Below, one piece after another: positions 1 through 5,052 of a stretch of DNA of 5,052 nucleotides. The notes under the pieces are model-generated. The model did no database searches, had not been told where the DNA came from, and worked only from the letters and a program-made list of their open reading frames with translations. The position numbers and the translations under genes were made by a program. Location of the stretch: the NCBI GenBank assembly GCA_002413385.1, contig DHWW01000104.1, forward strand, positions 1 to 5,052, in the 5' to 3' direction. How positions within the stretch are numbered: the first letter of the stretch is position 1; every line of letters begins with the position of its first letter. Source of the DNA: Granulicella sp. UBA5172. GTDB taxonomy: Bacteria > Acidobacteriota > Terriglobia > Terriglobales > Acidobacteriaceae.

Positions 1-7
1 GGTTGGG

Positions 8-2345
<2,338 letters not shown>

Positions 2346-2355
2346 GGAAGGAAGT

Positions 2356-2362
2356 TCCTCCT
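2356..2362 (-). promoter_or_regulatory. Ribosome binding site of hppA
   Basis: The minus strand reads AGGAGGA, a near-perfect Shine-Dalgarno, ending 10 bases before the ATG at 2345. It fixes the start of the pyrophosphatase and implies strong translation initiation. Confidence 0.75.
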
Positions 2363-2398
2363 GGTACCTATCGTAAAGTGGTGGTGCCTGCTGCAGAA

Positions 2399-2404
2399 AA
2401 TATA
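2399..2404 (-). promoter_or_regulatory. Possible -10 element for hppA
   Basis: The minus strand reads TATATT inside an AT-rich patch (about 2396-2416) that stands out from the GC-rich surroundings, some 55 bases before the hppA start. No good -35 hexamer lies at 16-18 bases, so this is a weak, inferred call based on composition and position. Confidence 0.25.
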
Positions 2405-2607
2405 AAAATGCAATTTGGCGAACGCGCGAATTAGAGCATACGTACCCGTCATGGTCAACGTGTCCAGTGGGGACGGGTGGGATTCGGTTGCAGGGGAGGG
2501 CTGGGGCGGGGGACTGGTTTGTGGGTGTCAAGGCACCTCAGACGCTGCGATGCGGCATCAGATAGAGGCAACGGTTGAGCGCGAAGGTCGAGGCAGGACG
2601 TTGGCGG

Positions 2608-2623
2608 CGCAGAGCAATCTGCG
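2608..2623 (+). other. Small hairpin with GCAA (GNRA) loop
   Basis: CGCAGA and TCTGCG form a perfect 6-bp stem around a GCAA loop, which as RNA is a stable GNRA tetraloop on the plus strand. No T-run follows, so it is not an intrinsic terminator. It could be part of the VWA gene's 5' leader if transcription starts upstream, or be chance. Confidence 0.3.
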
Positions 2624-2715
2624 ACGAGCTACACGATTCGTGCGGAGATCGGGTACACTCCGACGGAGCGCAGGCGAGATGAGTCTTGGCGTAAATTGAA
2701 GAAAACAGCTTTGCT

Positions 2716-2735
2716 GCTTCCGGTGTTCCGGGGGC
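2716..2735 (+). other. Inverted repeat in the leader of the VWA gene
   Basis: GCTTCCGG and CCGGGGGC pair over 8 bp (two as G-U in RNA) around a TGTT loop. The structure ends 27 bases before the VWA start codon and 17 bases before its ribosome binding site. There is no T-run, so it is not a terminator; an effect on leader stability or translation is only an inference. Confidence 0.3.
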
Positions 2736-2762
2736 TGAACGAGTGGAGTCGCGAGAGGTACT

Positions 2763-3911
2763 ATGCACCATCGCTGTAGAGCTTGGGTCTGGATTGCAGG
2801 GATGGGCGTACTTGCCGGGTTGGTAGCGGGCGGGAGCAGGCTGGCTGTGGCGCAGGCCCCGGCGAGCCAGAGTATGGCAGCGCAGACTCCGACGGTGCAG
2901 ACGCGCAAGGCAGCGTCGCTGACGCAGGATACAGATCCGGTGACGTCGCCGGATACGGGGTTAGTGAGCCCGGTGCCGGTGGTGATTCCGGCGCAGACGG
3001 GTGTGATCACGAAGGAGGACGGGCGCTTTACGCTGCGAGCGGATGCGTCCGAGGTGCGGCTGGAGGCGTCGGTGATGGATGCTACGGGGCACGTGATCGA
3101 CTCGTTGCCAGAGGATGCGTTTCATGTCTACGAGGACGGTGTGCCGCAGAAGATTGTCGGGTTCCGGCATGAGGATCTGCCGGTGTCGCTGGGCATATTG
3201 ATCGACAGTTCGGGATCGATGTATGACAAGCGGGCGGCGGTGGACGCTGCGTCGCTGAACCTGGTGAAGCTATCGAATCCGCAGGATGAAGCGTTCCTGG
3301 TGGACTTCAGTTCAGAGGCGTATATCGACCAGGACTTTACCGACAGCATTGCGAAGCTGCAGCAGGGGCTGAGCTACATCAAGTCGAGCGGAGGAACGGC
3401 GCTGTACGACGCGGTGATCGCGTCGGCGGACTATCTTTCGAAGAATGCGAAGCGCTCGAAGCAGGTGTTGCTGATTGTGACCGATGGCGACGATAACGCA
3501 TCGAGCGCAATACTGGAGTCGACGATTCGGCGGGTGCAGGATCTGGATGGGCCGGCGATTTATTGCATTGGTCTGTTATTTGGCGACGATGTGAGCCATG
3601 GCGAGGCGAGGCACTCGCGCGAAGTTCTGACGGAGCTGGCGAATCAGACGGGGGGACTGGCTTTCTTTCCGAAGTCGCTGAAGGAAGTCGATGGGATTGC
3701 GCAGGAGGTTGCGGCGGATATTCGAGCGCAGTACACGATTGAATATCACTCGTCGAAGCCAGTGTCGGACGCCGGCTACCGGACGATTCATGTCGAGGCC
3801 AAGGAGAAGGGCTATCGCGGGTTGCAGGTACGGACTCGCGCTGGATACTTCCCGAAGGTGGCAAAGCCGACTCCACCGAAACCACAGGGTGCAGCGCCTC
3901 GGTCGAATTGA
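2763..3911 (+). CDS. Secreted VWA-domain protein, acidobacterial VWFA-related family
   Basis: A 382-residue protein with an export signal: basic start (RCR), hydrophobic stretch (about 8-30) and a likely cleavage site after AVA at residue 30. A Thr/Gln/Pro-rich linker follows to about 80. Residues 90-140 form a beta-rich segment (RLEASVMDATGHVIDSL, then FHVYEDGVPQKI), typical of the region before VWA in the acidobacterial VWFA-related family. The VWA domain runs from about 141 to 325 with a complete metal-ion-dependent adhesion site: DSSGSM (148-153), Thr212 in SGGTALYDA and Asp241 in VTDGDDN. The C-terminus carries a short beta segment ending RTRAGYF, then a Lys/Pro-rich tail. VWA domains with intact MIDAS usually bind a protein partner through a metal ion; the partner and role here are unknown. 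ATG at 2763 is chosen because it gives the signal peptide and follows GAGAGG (2753-2758), although the four-base spacing is short. It is divergent from hppA, and no other complete gene follows it. Confidence 0.9.
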   Translation: MHHRCRAWVWIAGMGVLAGLVAGGSRLAVAQAPASQSMAAQTPTVQTRKAASLTQDTDPVTSPDTGLVSPVPVVIPAQTGVITKEDGRFTLRADASEVRLEASVMDATGHVIDSLPEDAFHVYEDGVPQKIVGFRHEDLPVSLGILIDSSGSMYDKRAAVDAASLNLVKLSNPQDEAFLVDFSSEAYIDQDFTDSIAKLQQGLSYIKSSGGTALYDAVIASADYLSKNAKRSKQVLLIVTDGDDNASSAILESTIRRVQDLDGPAIYCIGLLFGDDVSHGEARHSREVLTELANQTGGLAFFPKSLKEVDGIAQEVAADIRAQYTIEYHSSKPVSDAGYRTIHVEAKEKGYRGLQVRTRAGYFPKVAKPTPPKPQGAAPRSN

Positions 3912-3993
3912 GATTGGGATGAGGTTGCGAGAGATACGTTAGTCTTTTGGGGTGGCGGAGCACGATGGCCGCTGCAATGGGACGCAGAGAAGC

Positions 3994-4161
3994 ATGCGCA
4001 TGGGGAGAGACGTAACGGAGTTGGTGGGTCAGACGCCGATGGTTCAAATGAACCGCCTGGTGGGCAGCAGGGATGCGGATGAGTTGGGCGAGGGGAAGCG
4101 CGTGGTGACGATTGTGCCGGATTCTGCGGAGAGATATTTATCGAAGGGCGTTCTGGAATAA
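3994..4161 (+). pseudogene. cysK: Internally deleted cysteine synthase (O-acetylserine sulfhydrylase) remnant
   Basis: This 55-codon frame joins the two ends of a cysteine synthase. Residues 6-23 (DVTELVGQTPMVQMNRLV) match the family's conserved N-terminus, usually D-[IV]-TELIG-x-TP-[LM]-V-x-[LM]-NRL. Residues 34-50 (GKRVVTIVPDSAERYLS) match its C-terminus, usually GKR-[IV]-V-x-x-x-PD-[ST]-GERYLS. The join lies near DADE/LGEG, at about 4075-4092. The ~250 residues between, including the PLP-binding lysine in the GGSVKDR region and the PLP phosphate loop, are absent, so it cannot be an active enzyme. The fusion stayed in frame, and the usual Gly in GERYLS is Ala here, hinting at drift. The start could be ATG 3994 or ATG 4000; an in-frame GTG at 3952 also exists, but the codons between show no family match. 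It sits in an otherwise empty stretch between the VWA gene and the acyl-CoA synthetase. Homology is judged by eye from remembered family motifs. Confidence 0.8.
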
Positions 4162-4261
4162 GCGGCATCCAAGCGAGTAGCATGGGCAACGTCGCGCCTG
4201 GTGCTTGCTGGAGGTGCGATGTGCCGTAAAGGACGTCCCGTAAAGAAAGAGAGAGGTGTGG
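4162..4261. other. Intergenic gap before the acyl-CoA synthetase, with short direct repeat
   Basis: This gap holds two copies of CCGTAAAG (4224-4231 and 4238-4245), 14 bases apart start to start, with GACGTC (4233-4238) running into the second copy. The copies fall just upstream of the acyl-CoA synthetase ribosome binding site. They could be a small operator or chance. No terminator with a T-run and no convincing promoter pair were seen. Confidence 0.3.
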
Positions 4262-4284
4262 ATGCTGGATTTCGGTACGGTTAA
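4219..4284 (+). CDS. Possible 21-residue leader ORF overlapping the acyl-CoA synthetase start
   Basis: ATG at 4219 follows GGAGG (4210-4214) after four bases and opens a 21-codon frame ending at TAA 4282-4284, inside the acyl-CoA synthetase gene and in another frame. The peptide begins MCRKGRPVKKERG and is rich in Lys/Arg. The strong ribosome binding site and the overlap would fit translational coupling. There is no family match and a frame this short is easily chance, so the call is tentative. Confidence 0.2.
   Translation: MCRKGRPVKKERGVDAGFRYG
4251..4256 (+). promoter_or_regulatory. Ribosome binding site of the acyl-CoA synthetase gene
   Basis: GAGAGG in a purine-rich run (AAAGAAAGAGAGAGG, 4242-4256) ends five bases before ATG 4262. 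It favours this start over the in-frame GTG at 4256, which overlaps the site itself. Confidence 0.55.
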
Positions 4285-5052
4285 TGATTTGTTTTTGCGG
4301 ATGAGCCATCGTGGCGATACGACGGTTGCGCTGTGGAAGAGCGAGGCTGAGTGGAAGCCGATCTCGTCGCAGCAGATGTATGGGCGGGTGCGTGCCATGG
4401 TGGAGTTGCTGCAGAGCTGGGGGGTGCAGCGCGGAGATCGCGTGGGACTGGTGAGCGAGAACCGCTGGGAGTGGCCGGTGGTGGACTTTGCGGTGCTGGC
4501 GATTGGAGCGGTGGATGTGCCGCTGTACCAGACGCTGACGCCGGAGCAGATGGGCTACATTCTGCGCGATGCGGGCGTGAAGGCGATCTTTGTTTCGACC
4601 CGGCAGCAGTTCACCAAGCTCGTGGAGGCGGGGGAGATTCCGTCGTTGGAGCGGGTGGCGGTGCTGGATGAGGGCAGCTTCGAGAATGCGACGAGTATGC
4701 CGGAGGTGTTGAAGCGCGGGTCGGAGCTGGAGGCGCCGGATGCAGGGTTTGATGCGCTGCTGAAGCAGACGAAGCCGGAGGATCTGGCGACGATCGTGTA
4801 CACGTCGGGGACGACCGGGGATCCGAAGGGCGTGATGTTGACGCACAAAAATCTGGCGGACAACCTGCGCTACTCGACCGACGGGCTGCGGCTGGTGGAG
4901 GGCGATTCGTCGATTTCGTTCCTGCCGCTGAGCCATGCGCTGGCGCGGCACCTGGACTATGCGATCTATGGCAATGGCGGCAAGATTGCGTATCTGCCCA
5001 AGTTCGATGACCTGGTGGGAGCGATGAAGGCGGTGAAGCCGACGATTTTTCT
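4262..5052 (+). CDS. Long-chain acyl-CoA synthetase (AMP-forming), 5' part only
   Basis: Activates long-chain fatty acids to acyl-CoA through an acyl-adenylate, using ATP and CoA, for beta-oxidation or lipid synthesis. The first 263 codons are present and the frame is still open at the window edge; the family usually has about 600 residues. Features visible: an N-terminal segment with SENRWEW (65-71) and AIGAVDVPLYQTLTPEQM (80-97), and the AMP-binding P-loop YTSGTTGDPKGVMLTH (180-195), with Lys189 and Thr/Ser/Gly residues that hold ATP phosphates. Next comes SFLPLSHALARHLDY from about residue 219, the position of the FLPLSH motif of the COG1022/FadD15-type synthetases, rather than short-chain acetyl-CoA synthetases. 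It is cytoplasmic or membrane-associated. The remaining adenylation motifs and C-terminal domain lie outside the window, so chain-length preference cannot be judged. It starts 100 bases after the cysteine synthase remnant on the same strand. Confidence 0.9.
   Translation, partial: MLDFGTVNDLFLRMSHRGDTTVALWKSEAEWKPISSQQMYGRVRAMVELLQSWGVQRGDRVGLVSENRWEWPVVDFAVLAIGAVDVPLYQTLTPEQMGYILRDAGVKAIFVSTRQQFTKLVEAGEIPSLERVAVLDEGSFENATSMPEVLKRGSELEAPDAGFDALLKQTKPEDLATIVYTSGTTGDPKGVMLTHKNLADNLRYSTDGLRLVEGDSSISFLPLSHALARHLDYAIYGNGGKIAYLPKFDDLVGAMKAVKPTIF

Larger units (their letters stand above)
2346..2762. other. Divergent intergenic region between hppA and the VWA gene
   Basis: About 417 bases separate two divergently transcribed genes, so promoters for both should lie here. 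The hppA side holds its Shine-Dalgarno and an AT-rich patch. The VWA side holds two small inverted repeats, listed separately, and a GAGAGG ribosome binding site (2753-2758), only four bases before the ATG at 2763. Short open frames crossing this stretch have no recognisable protein features. No tRNA, riboswitch or transposon end was recognised, and no convincing -35/-10 pair was found for the VWA gene. Confidence 0.6.

Noticed and set aside
2351..2362. Hairpin hiding the hppA ribosome binding site (AGGAGGAACTTCCT on the minus strand)
   Set aside because: Although nearly palindromic, folding with a loop of at least three bases leaves only about four weak pairs.
3908..3938. Promoter TTGAGA ... 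GAGATA after the VWA gene, for the cysteine synthase remnant
   Set aside because: The -10 candidate matches the consensus poorly and the -35 overlaps the VWA stop codon; not strong enough to list.
3379..4047. 222-codon minus-strand open frame opposite the VWA gene
   Set aside because: It is Ser/Pro/Arg-rich, antisense to a motif-bearing gene, and has no recognisable domain.
3812..4951. 379-codon minus-strand open frame across the VWA end, cysteine synthase remnant and acyl-CoA synthetase
   Set aside because: It is Arg/His/Pro-rich, has no family features and crosses three sense-strand genes with clear motifs; it is a GC-content shadow.

Overview
The window looks like chromosomal DNA from an acidobacterium, probably of the Terriglobia/Acidobacteriaceae type. 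Two things point there: GC-rich coding DNA with strong C/G third-position use, and a secreted von Willebrand factor A (VWA) protein resembling the 'VWFA-related Acidobacterial domain' family, which is expanded in that phylum. The assignment is made from memory of families, without a database search.

Layout. Positions 8-2345 on the minus strand hold a complete but frameshifted gene for a membrane-bound proton-pumping pyrophosphatase (hppA). One extra base in a run of three A/T near 609-611 splits it into a 578-codon part and a 200-codon part; removing it restores a 778-residue protein. Positions 2346-2762 are a divergent intergenic region with the hppA ribosome binding site, an AT-rich promoter-like patch and two small hairpins. 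Positions 2763-3911 on the plus strand encode an exported VWA protein with an intact metal-binding (MIDAS) site. Positions 3994-4161 hold a 55-codon remnant of a cysteine synthase (cysK-type) gene: the family's first ~30 and last ~25 residues are fused in frame and the whole catalytic middle is missing. From 4262 to the right edge runs the first 263 codons of a long-chain acyl-CoA synthetase (AMP-forming), cut off by the window end. A possible 21-codon leader ORF (4219-4284) with a good ribosome binding site overlaps its start.

The genes do not form an obvious joint pathway: energy coupling (hppA), a surface/periplasmic adhesion-like protein (VWA), a broken sulfur-assimilation gene and fatty-acid activation. 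No mobile element, CRISPR array, tRNA or rRNA was seen, and no convincing new multi-gene system. The points most worth following are the internally deleted cysteine synthase, the single-base hppA frameshift and the small overlapping ORF ahead of the acyl-CoA synthetase.
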